Positions 38,819 through 50,840 of a stretch of DNA of 64,000 bases are shown piece by piece (position 1 is the first letter of the stretch; every line of letters starts with the position of its first letter). The DNA comes from Lindgomyces ingoldianus (taxonomy: Eukaryota > Ascomycota > Dothideomycetes > Pleosporales > Lindgomycetaceae): NCBI RefSeq assembly GCF_010093535.1, contig NW_022985183.1, forward strand, positions 594,956 to 658,955. The letters are read 5' to 3'. A program made the position numbers and the translations under genes. Below the pieces are notes generated by a model. The model was given only the letters and a program-made list of their open reading frames with translations. It was not told the DNA's origin and did not search any database.

Positions 38819-39118
38819 TGTTAGATTGAAGCACTGTTTCTAGGCTTCCTAACATGAATGATGGGTTTGGATATGATGTATGGGATGATAATTAATTGTA
38901 TTGATTTATTAATGTTTCCTTTTTCTTTTTTTCTGCTCTGCTTGTGTTGCTCGGCTTTATTTTTCTGGTCCGAGTCCCTCGCGCACTAGCCCTATGCGCG
39001 ACTAGCTGCTACATGCAGCAATTTGCAGCAACATACTGTTCGAGCTTATTGCTTGTACTATGTAGCAGCTTTCGTCCAGCGTTCCTTCTGTCTTAACAGT
39101 AGGTGCGCATATCTAACA
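38819..39118 (-). repeat. solo LTR, 300 bp
   Basis: TG...CA ends and the 5-bp duplication AAGTT on both sides (38814-38818 and 39119-39123). It is the same LTR family as 39943-43866 but without the tandem-repeat expansion. It is GC-normal in its second half, so relatively recent. Confidence 0.88.
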
Positions 39119-39550
39119 AAGTTAGCTATAGAATTAACTTATAAAAGTTATTTAGTGTATTAGTTATTTTTTTAAAAGACTTTATCTATAGCTATAGCAT
39201 ATTACTTTATAAAGTATTGTGTTTTATTTAAAAGTTTAAAGTGTAAGCTATATCTAATTTTTTTTTTAGCACATCTAAGTAGTGTTGTTAGAAATACATT
39301 AGTGTAGAAAAAGTAGTTTAGTAGAGTCTTAGTAAAGTAAGCAACTTAGGTGTATAAGTAACTTACCTATAGTGTACATTATTTTATAACCCTTTTTAAG
39401 CTTTAAAGCTAAGTAAAAATAAGTGCTATATAGCTATAAAATACTACAACAGTTTATAAATAATCTATAAAAGCAAAGCTTGCTTAGAGCAATAGTTAGT
39501 ACATTAAGGTAGGTTATTTAGGTTAAATAATAGTTGTAGCATAATGTATA

Positions 39551-39942
39551 TATAAGGACAGAGCTCTGTACCACTACGCTAATACAACTAAATGTAACGG
39601 CGCAGGCAAGACAATGGGTCCGAATGCGGAGGGAATCCACTCAGAGGCATATGGGAGTGCGTGGGGACTCTGAACCTGGGAATGCCATTGACACCTATAG
39701 GCCTTGTACGAAAGGATATTAGAAAACTACTGAGCTAGCTACGGGGGCAAGGTGCGACTAAATACATGAGGGAATAGGGGTAACAGCAGGGGTCGGGGCC
39801 AGGTCGAGGTCGGGGCCGATACAAGGGCGTTCCGGAGGTTCCGGGCGACTCAAGATAGAACAATTCATGAGGATTGTTACACTAAAAAGGTGCAAATAAT
39901 TAACTAACAGTTAATTATTGCGTACAGAATAGTATATATACC
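39551..39942. repeat. truncated TRIM LTR, split by a solo LTR
   Basis: Bases 39551-39592 and 39887-39942 match the first three quarters of the 127-bp LTR at 52792-52918. A solo LTR interrupts it and the Copia LTR cuts it off at 39943. Confidence 0.75.
39593..39881 (-). repeat. solo LTR, 289 bp, nearly unmutated
   Basis: TGTAACGG to GTTACA with the duplication CTAAA on both sides (39588-39592 and 39882-39886). Same LTR family as 41407, 42532, 10321, 38034 and 53662. It is GC-rich, so it inserted or recombined after most of the mutation of its neighbours. Confidence 0.9.
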
Positions 39943-40056
39943 TGTCAGATTGAAGCACTGTTTCCGGGCTTCCTGAGATGAATGATGGGTTTGGATATGA
40001 TGTATGGGATGATTGATTGATTGTGTTGATCTATCGATCCTTTTTCTGCTCTACTA

Positions 40057-43000
40057 AATTTTATCAGCCGACGCACGGTCTCGCCTGACGCACGGAATTT
40101 GCTGTACAGCGGCACCGCGACTTGAAGCTCTAGGGCAACATATAAATAGAATATAGGCCTGGTTTTTTGGTGGATTAGGAAGCTAATTACGGCGATTAAT
40201 TTAAGGCTACTAGCTAGTTGTGGAAGCGTGCAGGAAGCTTAATAGCTCTGCCTCTGTGATTTTGCTCGCATGGCGGCCCTACTACTTTAACAATTAATTA
40301 ATCCTTAACCACTTGCTCTAGCCTACTAGCTATAGGCTGTGTAGTATTCCTAGCCTTTCTAGAAGTTTTAATGTTACTTTAGAGTTAGTAGTTAGCCTTC
40401 TTAGCTAGTTGCTTTTCTTCCTTCTAAAGCCTCTTTTCCTTAGCCTTTTATAGTTAAGCGTCCTTAGTAGCTGCTTTTATATACTTTCTCTCCTTAGCTA
40501 TATAAGCTTTCTTACACTTCTTAGCCTTCTTACACCTAGTCTTTTTATCTTTTTGTTAATATAAGAGCTTTACAGTAGCTTTCTTTTTAACTTGTTAATT
40601 ACATGCTTGTTAAACCTTTCTAGGACTATAGAATATAGCCCTACTGTAGTACTGCTTAGAAGCTATAAGTAGAAGAGGTTTACTACGCTTTTACTTCTTC
40701 TTCTTATTAACTAAAGCTTTTATAAGGCCCTAATTCTTTATCTAGAGAGTTATAACCTGCATTAAGAGACTGTGTATAGTATTACTAAGCTGCTTAGCCT
40801 GCTAGTTAGAGATATTACTAACTACTTTATGTAGAAGCTTGTCTATGTGTCTCTAATCTTAAGCAGTAAGAGCTAACTAAGAGCTTTTACTAGAAGAAGG
40901 TCTACTAGTACTAGTAGTACTAAATTAAGTAAGGACTTTTTTAGAGTTAAATAGCGCTAGGCTATAGGCTTTAAAGCTAGAGAGTATATTTTTTTTAGTA
41001 AATAAGGTCTACTAGGCTTTATTAAACAGGCAAAAGAAGTCTTGCTTTATAATAGCTGTAAACCCTATTAATTTATACATAAAACTAGCTAGTTTGTCTA
41101 AATAAGCTGTTACTAGTGGCTTAAACAGGCTAATGTTAAGAGGCTGTAGCGTATAGGTTAAATAAAGTAGATAGACAGCTAGCAAAATCCTGTTCTAGTT
41201 GCAGTAGTTAATAAACTTTATAGAGACGTAAGATCTATAGCTATCTAGAATTAATAGCCTATACGCCTAATAAGCTTTTTTCTTTGTCTGTTTATTAAAT
41301 AGCTGTTTAAGCTAGCGCAGGCCTAAATTGTTATTTGTCTAGCTACTAGAAGATAAGGCAAAAAAGCACTTATGTACTGCTAGGTTAAAATTCTGTAACT
41401 AGCTATTGTAACGGCGCAGGCAAGACAATGGGTCCGAATGCGGTATGAATCCACTCAGAGGCATATGGGAGTGCGTGGGGACTCAGAGACCTGGGAATAC
41501 CAATGACACCTATAGGCCTTGTACGTAGGATATCAGAAAACTACCAAGCTAGCTACAGGGGCAAGGTGCGACTAAATACATAAGGGAATAGAAGTAATAG
41601 CAGGGGTTAGGGCTAGGTTAAGGTCAGGGCTAATACAAGGGCCTTCTAGAGGTTCCGGGCGACTTAAGATAGAACAATTTATAAGGATTGTTACACTACC
41701 CCCCCCTCTGTAGACTAATAGTCCCTATTAGTAGTTATAGTTTAAAGTATTGCTGTTATGTCCTCTGCCTTCTTTAACTAAACTAGTCTAATTTAGCTAG
41801 GTGTCCTTGCCAAGTATTCCTTCGCACTGCCAGTAGTGTCCTCTAAACCAAACGACATGCGTGCGCGCCTACTCTAATAGTGATCTGTAGATGTCTAGCC
41901 TGTTACTAATTAAAACTTGCTATTTGTTCCTAGCTATCTATACAGTTATTAATCTTAGGCATGCATTTAGTAAGGTAGCATTAGGTATTATTAGAGGTGC
42001 CTTAAAAGTCTCTTACTATAGAGTAGCAGTAATAATTTAAGGCATTATTAGGGGTGATTTAGTAATTAATTAAGGTCTATTAGGACATGTTGCTATGCAT
42101 TAACTCTAAATTAGGTGGGTTTAGCTTTAGGTCCTATAGAGGCGGGTTTAGCTGTTAACAGAGTGGTAGTATAGCTTAGCTAGAGCGTGTTTAACTCTAG
42201 AGTTAGAGGGTAGTTAAAAGTTAGGCATTAGCAGTTGTCTCTAATCCTAATAAGTTATTAGTAGTCTTTAAGTTTCTACCTTAGCGCATTCTTTGCAACT
42301 TTTCTAAAGGTAATCTTAATTATATAGGGATAAGAAGTTCTAAACCTAAAGGCTTTAGTTAACTAAAGGTTAATAGAATCTAGTCTATAGACTAAGTAAT
42401 TTAATATAACAGTGTAAAAGATTATAACCTAAACTAAATTAGACATGTCTTAGGCTTAGACATAGTTAAACAGACAATTAATGCAATATTATATAAGGCT
42501 GTTACTAGCAAAAGTAAGTTTTCTAATATAATGTAACAGCGCAGGCAAGACAATAGGTCTAAATGCGGTATAAATCCACTTAGAGGCATATGGGAGTGCG
42601 TGGGGACTTAGAGACCTAGGAATACCAATGACACCTATAGGCCTTGTACGTAGGATATTAGAAAACTACTAAGCTAGCTACAGGGGCAAGGTGCAACTAA
42701 ATACATGAGGGAATAGGGGTAACAGCAGGGGTCGGGGCCAGGTCGAGGTCGGGGCCGATACGAGGGCCTTCCGGAGGTTCCGGGCGACTCGAGATGGAAC
42801 GATTCATGAGGATCGTTACAGCTATCTTAGATGTTACTAGTGCTAGCTTAGTAGATAAGGCCTAGAGAGAGCGCAGAGCTGTTAGCGCAGATACAAGCTA
42901 TATAGGTTATCTACTTACAATTGCTGTCCTGTATAGCTTGCTTAAAGCCACCTTCTTTATATCTCTGCCTAGAGAAGATCTGCTTTGTTCTTAATAGTAC

Positions 43001-43581
43001 ACTAATAAGGAAGCCTTTCTTATCTATATTATACGTATGCTGTGGCTCTATCTTGTACTCCTAAATCTTCTGCTGTAGTAGCTTAAAATAGAGCTTATAT
43101 TTAAAGGCTAAATTAGCTTGCTTTCTATCTTAATCTAGGCTAAAGGTCTAGTAGGTAACTAGGGAGATTTAATGCTGTTAAAGGAAGCAATTAGGCTAGA
43201 CTTTCCCCACTTCTCTACTGCAGAGTTCTAAAGCGAAATTGCGTAGCCATTGCCTTATAGGTGGTAGGCCACGCTTACAAAGCCGCTTAATATACTTTGT
43301 AAGCTCCTTCTCTTGTTGCTCATTAAGTAGTTGTTAGTTTTCGTACTGCTCTGCACAGGAGCCCTAGACGCCTCGCTAACGCTTCAATAGCCTAGTCCTT
43401 TCAACACCATACTTTTTAGCTATTGTGGTGATATTAATCGATTCTCCTGGTTCCAGCGATTTCAAATATGCCAGCGCGTCCTCAATACAGTCCATATTGG
43501 TGGAGTTGCAATAATGTCGAAAATCGGCAAAATCCGGTGTGTGCGTGCGTCAGGCGAGACCGTGCGTCAGCTGATTAAATT
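40057..43581 (-). mobile_element. pogo/Fot1-like transposon I, split by a short LTR element
   Basis: TIRs of about 37 bp contain CAGCTGACGCACGGTCTCGC-like sequence, with TA on each side. Removing 41407-42820 and its duplication leaves 2.1 kb. The transposase runs on the minus strand from ATG at 43495 and reads MDCIEDALAYLKSLEPGESI, then an AKKYGV helix-turn-helix and CENP-B-like region, EQQEKELTKYIKRL and YNIDKKGFLI, with scattered stops. The first 250 bp of coding sequence are GC-normal while the rest is mutated. Confidence 0.85.
41407..42820 (-). mobile_element. short non-autonomous LTR element, 1414 bp
   Basis: Two 289-bp LTRs (41407-41695 and 42532-42820) with the duplication GCTAT on both sides. 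The tract TACCCCCCCCTCTG right of the first LTR is a polypurine tract on the minus strand. The 836-bp interior has no RT or integrase reading. The LTRs match the large Gypsy element, so it is probably a deletion derivative using that element's machinery. The left LTR is clearly more mutated than the right. Confidence 0.88.
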
Positions 43582-43660
43582 TAGTACTCGTGTTGCTCGG
43601 CTTTTGTTTTTCCGATCCGAGTCCCTCGCGCACTAGCCCTATGCGCGACCAGCTTGCAAC

Positions 43661-43780
43661 ATGCTGCAAAATGCTGCAAAATGCTGCAATTTGCTGCAAC
43701 ATGCTGCAAAATGCTGCAAAATGCTGCAATTTGCTGCAACATGCTGCAAAATGCTGCAAAATGCAGCAATTTGCAGCAAC
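43661..43780. repeat. 10-bp minisatellite in 40-bp higher-order units
   Basis: Twelve 10-bp units related to ATGCTGCAAA, arranged as three 40-bp blocks (two AAA-ending, one AAT-ending, one TTGCTGCAAC); the third block is more diverged. The array lies in the LTR at 39943-43866 and is nearly absent from the solo copy at 38819. It generates several long but spurious open frames on both strands. Confidence 0.93.
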
Positions 43781-44520
43781 ATACTGTTCGAGCTTATTGC
43801 TCGTACTATGTAGCAGCTTTCGTCAAACGTTCCTCCTGTCTTGACAGTAGGTGCGCATATCTGACACACCCCCTCAGCTTGGACATGCTTCAAGCTGGTC
43901 CCCAATTGCGCAACCTTAGTATGCTTCTAGGGCTTCCATTCTTGCTTCAATCTCTTCCATATCCGCTTCCTGACTAACTATCCTCTCCCTGACGTCAACT
44001 AGCCGAATTTGCTGAAGAAAGCTTGGCCATTTGCTAGCTAGAAGCGCTTTAGTGAGTCCGTCCGCAAGCATCTTGCTAGAGGGGACATGGACAGCCTTAA
44101 TCGTTTGTCAAGAGACTTCCTGTCGGAGCCAGTGGTTATGGATGTTGACATGTCAGAGCTTGGTTTAAATTCAAGATATCTCTTTGTTTACTAGTTAAAT
44201 TGTCTGCTTGTTGTTGCACTAAATTATAATAGTTAAATTAGGCAGCTTAACTTATAGTTTATTAAAAAGTATTCTTGTAAATATAGCTTCCTTAGCAACT
44301 TAGAACAGTGCAAGTAATTCTGCTTTTATTATTAATGTTGTAACTATATTTTGTTTATTTACTTGCTATGCAATCTATCTACTAAATAGTTAAATAATGT
44401 AGCTCTAAAAGCTCTTTCTATTTAGTGTATTATCTGCAAATAACACATTACTTGCTACTATAAAGTAGTCTTCTCCTCCTAATTAGAGTGCGTACGTCTG
44501 TGTTGCATGTAGGTACAGGA

Positions 44521-47500
44521 TGTCACGATTATGCACGAGTAAGGTTATAGAGCTTCGCGGAGGTCTAGTTCAATTACTACGTGAGGTATCATAGTAGGTA
44601 CAAGACGTTGTGTGAGGAATAAGAAAGTTTAGAAGAAAATTAGTAATTAAATACTTAGCTTAAAAGTCTAAGCGCTTTAGGTATAAATTAAGCCTGTTCT
44701 AAGTTTAGTTAGTGTTAAAGTAGTTTATGCTTAAGTTTATGTCTATGTTATGTTATGTTTGTGTTAGACGTGCACTAATAATACTCTAGTACACGTCTAA
44801 TACAGTTATGTCTAAGATCTAGAGAGGATACTGTGACAGTACCCCCCCCCCTTATTAGGAAGGGAATCCTTTACATTAGTAGTTCTAGCATTAGGTTGTC
44901 TTTGTTAAAGTATAGGTTTAGTTTAGATAGGTATTAGGTGTAGAATTAGGTTACTGCAGAGTTCTCTTACAGGGCTTCTGCAGGTTCTTACAACAGTTTG
45001 TTGTATCTAGTCTATTTTATAAAGTATTTATAGATACATTTTTTTTGTTAAACTAGATCTATTTAATGTCTTTTATAACATATTTTAGTTTATTATTTAT
45101 AATAATAAGTTTAGGTAGTAGGTTTAGCTGTTTAAGTAGATAGTTAGATTTAAAGGCTACTTAGCGCAGCAACAATACATAGAACACAGGGTGTATCTTT
45201 ATGCTGTTAGGTAGGATTAATTAGTAAGTGTGTAATAAAACTATATAGGCTACTGTAAAAGAGCTAAGGTTCTTCTAATTAAGTTTCTTTAATTATTAGT
45301 TTATTTAGATATTTCTAGCGTCTAGCTAGACCTTCTTGCTAGCTGCATATGCAGGGGCAGAGGTTTAGGATTAGTTTATGTACTCTTGTTAAAAAGCTTA
45401 AGCTTATGTAAGCTTTTTATAAACATATTTAGATATATTTTAGATCTTATTAATAAGTTTATTTATGTTTATTACTTATATAGATTAATAAGTTAGTTAA
45501 GAAGTATTTATAAGTAGTTTAAATTCTATTTAAGAGTAGTATTTGTAGTTTACTAAGAACAGAGATACTTATGTTAATTTAGATGTTATGTTATTAGCTT
45601 TAAACTGTGCTATAGCTAACTATTTTACTTAGTTATTTTACTAGTAGTTTATGTACACTTATAGAACTTATTTTATTATAGTGTTTATGTTCTTAGTCTA
45701 GCTATTAGTCTCTAGGTAAAAAGCTGTAGATAAATAAAGGACAATTTAGAGCTATTTACAGAGTTTATTCTAAAAGGCTAAGACAAACTGTGTACCTCTG
45801 TCTAATATAATTATGTTAGGCAGGCTATAGTAAACCTATATGTATTAGTAGAATAACTAGGCTATATTAGGGGCAGTTATAGAGGAACATAGTATTAGGT
45901 GTTAATACTTAGTTAAGTAATTAACAACTACTATAATATTTATGTACCCTTTAGATAGAGGTAGGTTTATAATAAAATTAATTAATATGTCTTTCTAAGC
46001 TTGTTTAAAGATTAGGAGCAGTTTAAGTAGGCTATTATACTTTTTTTAAAAGGCCTTTACTTTACAGCAAGTATAGCAACATAATACATATTAGCGTACA
46101 GTATAGAACATGCAGGGCTAGTAGTACTCTCTCTGTAGTAGGTTAAGAGTCTTTCCTCTGCCTAGGTGTCCTTTAGCAGGCAAGTTGTGTATAATTTAGA
46201 GTAGTTTAATTCTTAGTTTATTAGAATTAGAGATTATAAGTTAGTTATAGTAATACAGCTTACTATTTTAATTTTTATAGTTAGCTAGTGTTACCTTTTT
46301 TAACTAACTAGCGCTGTTTTAAAGCAGGTCTAAGGTTTCTTAAATAAATTTATTATTTAGATACTTATTAGTAATAATCTAATTAATTATTTAATTTAAT
46401 TTATTTAGGTTAAGGTCTAAAAATAGCTTAAGTTAAAGTAGAGTTTAGTGTTAAGCCTTTTACACTTTTTTTTAAGTAGGGATGTTTTAGAATTGCTTTA
46501 TAAAGGTATCTAGTTTCTCTTTGTTTTAACTAGAATAATAAGTAATCTTAAAATTAAAATAAGATAAGTATTTAAACTAATAAGCTTATTAGTAGCTAAG
46601 TTGTTTTATAGTTATAAAGTACTATAAGTTCTTATAGTTAGATAGAACCTATATTAGATGCGCTGCACCTTCTAGTTTAGGTTGCTATTATTTAAAGCAG
46701 CGTACTATAGTAAGTAATTCCTTATTATAGATTTTATAATTACCTTCTATAGGACTTATTTTTTTTAAGAAGTATGTAATAGGCTTAATAGTCCTATCTA
46801 GCTTAGTCTAGGAGAGAACTCCTGCTACTATGTAGTCTAAGGCATTAGCTTCTACAAGTATTAGTAGTTTAGAGTTAAAGTAGTAGAGTATTAAAGCTTT
46901 AGTAAAGGCTTTTTTTAGCTAGTTAAAAAACTATTAGTAATTTAAGTTAAAGTTAAATTAAACCTTTTTCTTAGTAAGTGTAATTATAGGGCTTACTAGC
47001 TGTAAAAAGTTGTTAATAAATTATTAGTAGAAGTTAGTAAATTTTATAAAGGCTTAAACATTTTTTATGTTCTTTAAGTATTACTAATCTAGCACAGTCT
47101 AAACCTTAATAGGGTCTATTTAGATGCTATCTATAGAGATTACATATTCTAAATATGTAACCTTTAATTAGTAGAACTTACATTTGTCTATGTTAAGTTA
47201 TAAACCTGCTTCTTCTATAGCCTTTAGTACTAGGCGTACATGCTGTTTATGCTCTAAAAGGCTATTACTATAGATTAGAATATTATTAATATATGTAGTG
47301 CAGAACATATCTAGGTAGGGTTAGAGTAAGTTGTTTATAAAATGTTAAAAAGTACTAGGCGCGTTAGCTAAGCTAAAGGGCATTACTAAGTACTTAAATA
47401 GTCTATATTAGGTCTAAAACACTGTTAGCTACTTATTACCCTTTACTATCCTTAGCTTATTAAAGGCAGTAATAATATTTAACTTTATAAAATACTTTGC

Positions 47501-50184
47501 TTTACTTAGTTAGCTTAAGGTTTCTTATAAAAAAAAATTAAGTATTAGTTTTTAATAGTAATAGTGTTTAGTCCTTAGTAGTTAACATAGAATTAAAGCC
47601 TACCTTTAAGTTTCTTTATAAATAGTATAGGTAACACTACTAGTAAGAAGCTAGCTTAAATAAACTCTTTTTTTAAGTTCTTATTAAGGTATTTTTAGAG
47701 CACTTTTAATTTATTTAGTAACATCTTATACAGTGGCCTATAACTAGGTTGTTTACTAGGCTTAAAAGTTATTTAGTAATTATATAGATGTTATATTAAA
47801 AGCTTATTAGACTTATCTTAAAAAAAGACATGTAATAAGTTATAGTAGTTTTAAGAAACTATTATTCTTAAGTTAGTGTGTTTTTAGAGAGCTAAAGCTT
47901 AGTCTATATTAGAAATTATAACTATGTAGATTTTGTAATCTAGTTATTAAGCTAGGGTTATAAATAAGGCAGGTCTTATATAGCAGATGTCTATCTGCTG
48001 TTTAAGTCCTAGTTTATGTCTAAATTAAGTAAGTAAAGGTTCTTTAAAGGCTTTTTTTTTTTAAGTTTAAGTAGTTATTAAATTATTTTATATAGCTTAT
48101 TTTAGTAAGAGGCCTAGCTTGTTAGCCTTACTTAGGTAGTTTTTTTTTAGGTTATTAAAGAGTAAGTCTAGAAACCTTCTGTATTAAGTGCTATTTAGGT
48201 GTTATTTAAGTGTAAGTGTAAGCATATATTTTAGCATTAAAAAGAGTTAAAGTTTAGAACTTACTCTTAGTAATTAAAGGCAACCTTGTGCTAATATAGC
48301 TATAGTTGTTTTAGAATTAGGTTATAACATCTTATGTTTATTACATAGAGCTTAATCTGCTCCTTATAGTGTTAGTAAGTAATTATAACAGTTGTAGTAC
48401 AAAAAATAAAACCTTTTTTAAGTTATTTTCTATTAAATCTAGTTAGGTAAATTATTTAGGTAAGTAGTGTTAATTAAAGATTTAGTTTGTGCGCTAGTTC
48501 TCTATTAATATAACTTATGCTGTTTACTCCTAAGTTAATAAAAGCTTATATTAAAGCTAATATAGTTCCTTATTATAAATATATAAGAATATTAACTTAG
48601 TACTTTTAGTTATTAGTAGGAGACTTAGCCTATAAGTTAGTAAAGATCTAGTGTTAAATTAGTCCTAAAGGGCAACTTAGCCCTAGGACAAGCCTTTTTG
48701 CAGGCTTCTACTGCTATAGCTGCGGCTATGTTAAGAGTAGTAAAAGGGATTAGAGCTTAAATATAAGTTAAAGCTCTTATAAAAATAAAATTAAAATAGT
48801 AAAGATTTTTAGTAAGTGCTAGCAGCACTACTTACGTAGACTTAAGAAAGGGAAATAAAGCAGTTTTAAAAAATATAACTATGCTTACTATACTTAAAGC
48901 ATTAACTTTTTTTTTTATAATTTTTACACTTTCTAAAACTAACTAAAGCATAATTTAAATTAATTTTTATTATGTTAGAGTTCTTATTTATAACTGCGCT
49001 AGTTTAGGGGTGTATTAGGGCTTATATAAGGAGGAACTTTATGTTATTATTATAGGTAGCAATTAGGTTTGCATACGCGTTAAGGTTGTTTAGAAGGGGT
49101 TCTCTTACTATAGCACGTTATAGTTTAGTTAAGAGAGAGTTATGTAGGGCTATAATTAGACCTATTTTATTTAGGCCTATATTAGATGCAAGTTAGTAGA
49201 ACTTAGTAAAGTGTAAAGTAAAGCTTTTTTTTTTTTTATTATAAAGTGTTTAGGTAACTTAAGGCTGTTAACTTTTTATTTAAGTCTTTATAAGTTACTT
49301 ATAAAAACACTATAAATTAATCTAGGTTAATAATATCTTTATCTATTAGTAAGTTAATTAAGGCTGTTATATTATAGTTAAGTTAAAAGTAAGTATATAG
49401 TAACTAAAAGTGTTTAGAGAGAAATTAGTCTATATTTTCTTTAAGTTTATATTAAAGCTTATGTAGAAAGAAAAGTAAGTCTTTCTATTTTCTATTAAAT
49501 AGTAAAGGATTAGAGAGTTAGTTAGATTTTATTACTAAGTTAAAAAAGTTATAAGTTATAAGTAGTGTTAAGTAGAAAAAAGTTAAGCTATCTTTAAACT
49601 TTTAAGTAGGCTTTAAAGCTAGTAAGTTCTTAGTTCCTACTACTATAATAAAAGTTAAGGCAGAAATAGACTGCTTAATAACATAAAGCTGTTCTTTAAA
49701 GTCCTTTTAAAAAGCTTTAAAGCTTATAATGTAGTAGCTTTTTTATAAAGTAAGTGCTTTTTAGAAGGCTTTTTAGCTTACTTTAATAGCTTAAAGTTAT
49801 GCAAGTACTAAGCTTATTAGATTAAATTTAGAGGCTATTTTTAGCTAAAGTTTTAACACAACATAATGTTATAATTATGCATAAGTAAGGTTATAAAGCT
49901 TTGCAGAGGTCTAGTTTAATTACTACATAAAGTATTATAGTAAGTATAAGACATTATGTAAAAAATAGGAAAGTTTAGAAAGAAATTAGTAATTAAATAC
50001 TTAGCTTAGAAGTCTAAGCGCTTTAGGTATAAATTAAGCCTGTTTTAGGTTTAGTTAGTGTTAAGGCAGTTTGTGCTTAAGTTTATGTCTATGTTGTGTT
50101 GTGTTTGTGTTAGACGTGCACTAATAATACTCTAGTACGCGTCTAATACAGTTATGTCTGGGATCCGGGGAGGATACCGTGACA
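44521..50184 (-). mobile_element. Ty3/Gypsy LTR retrotransposon K
   Basis: 5664 bp with 318-bp LTRs (44521-44838 and 49867-50184), TGTCAC/GTGACA ends and the 5-bp duplication CAGGA (44516-44520 and 50185-50189). A run of C beside the left LTR is the polypurine tract on the minus strand. RT near 47.2-47.4 kb reads KYLVMPFSLANAPSTF and then YINNILIYS, that is YIDDILIYS with D-to-N changes expected from G-to-A mutation. All frames are broken. It interrupts the Copia remnant. Confidence 0.92.
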
Positions 50185-50840
50185 CAGGATGACTTGATTA
50201 GCTGCATCCTAATAGTCAGATGCAGGATTTGTGAGAAACTGTGCAAGGCGTGATGTAGTAAAGGCAATGTCTAGTCTTGTAGTAACTGCTGTAAAGAGCA
50301 GAGATCTAATTTTCTACTAATATTAATTTACTTCTAATAGGGTTATAAAACTAGATTGCAGCATAAGTTTAATCCTACTTATAGGTGTAGCGTGCTGCAG
50401 GTCTTTTCTGTTAGCTAGCCTAGCTATCTTATTAATATAAGGCCTATAATAGCTAAATTATTTATTACTATTAATTTCTAATAATCTTAACTTCTAAAAA
50501 CTATTATAAGTCTTTGCCTCTTATTAAGGTATACTTCTCTTATAACTAGTCTACTACACGCTGTACATCTACTTTAGAGCCTTTTCTGTACGCAATAATA
50601 AAGTTGTCTATGTAGAAGAAAACAAATATTCTAGCTTTAGTTATGTAGTAGAGTTTATGTAGAATAGCTAAGAACTTAAGGCCTTTAAAAGTTATTATAA
50701 AATAGTGTTACTAAAGTAAAAAAAAATTTTGTAGGCTATATAGTACTTTTTAAAGCTTTAGTATTATACCTAGTTTCTAATAGCCTTTTAGCATTTACAT
50801 GTAGATATTGCAGTTAATTGCTGCATGTATAAATGTGTTA

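Larger units (their letters stand above)
9973..39379. mobile_element. fold-back pogo-like element, split by a Gypsy element and a solo LTR
   Basis: Left arm 9973-10320 continues at 38329, directly after the right target duplication of the Gypsy element, and the right arm ends at 39379, flanked by TA on both sides. Removing the Gypsy element (10321-38323 plus GCTAG) and the solo LTR (38819-39118 plus AAGTT) leaves about 1.09 kb. Both arms are left ends of the 1.86-kb family in inverted orientation, as in the 1.10-kb element at 24627-25727. No transposase remains, so movement would need a helper. Confidence 0.75.
39943..43866 (-). repeat. Copia-family LTR split by a pogo-like transposon
   Basis: The LTR runs 39943-40056 and 43584-43866, starting TGTCAGATTG and ending CTGACA. 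Next to it, CACCCCCTC reads on the minus strand as a purine tract, so this is the 3' LTR of the minus-strand Copia remnant to the right. It is about 97 bp longer than the solo copy at 38819 because of a minisatellite. Confidence 0.82.

Noticed and set aside
43550..43977. Five overlapping open frames on both strands
   Set aside because: They are products of a 10-bp minisatellite in an LTR and are low-complexity.
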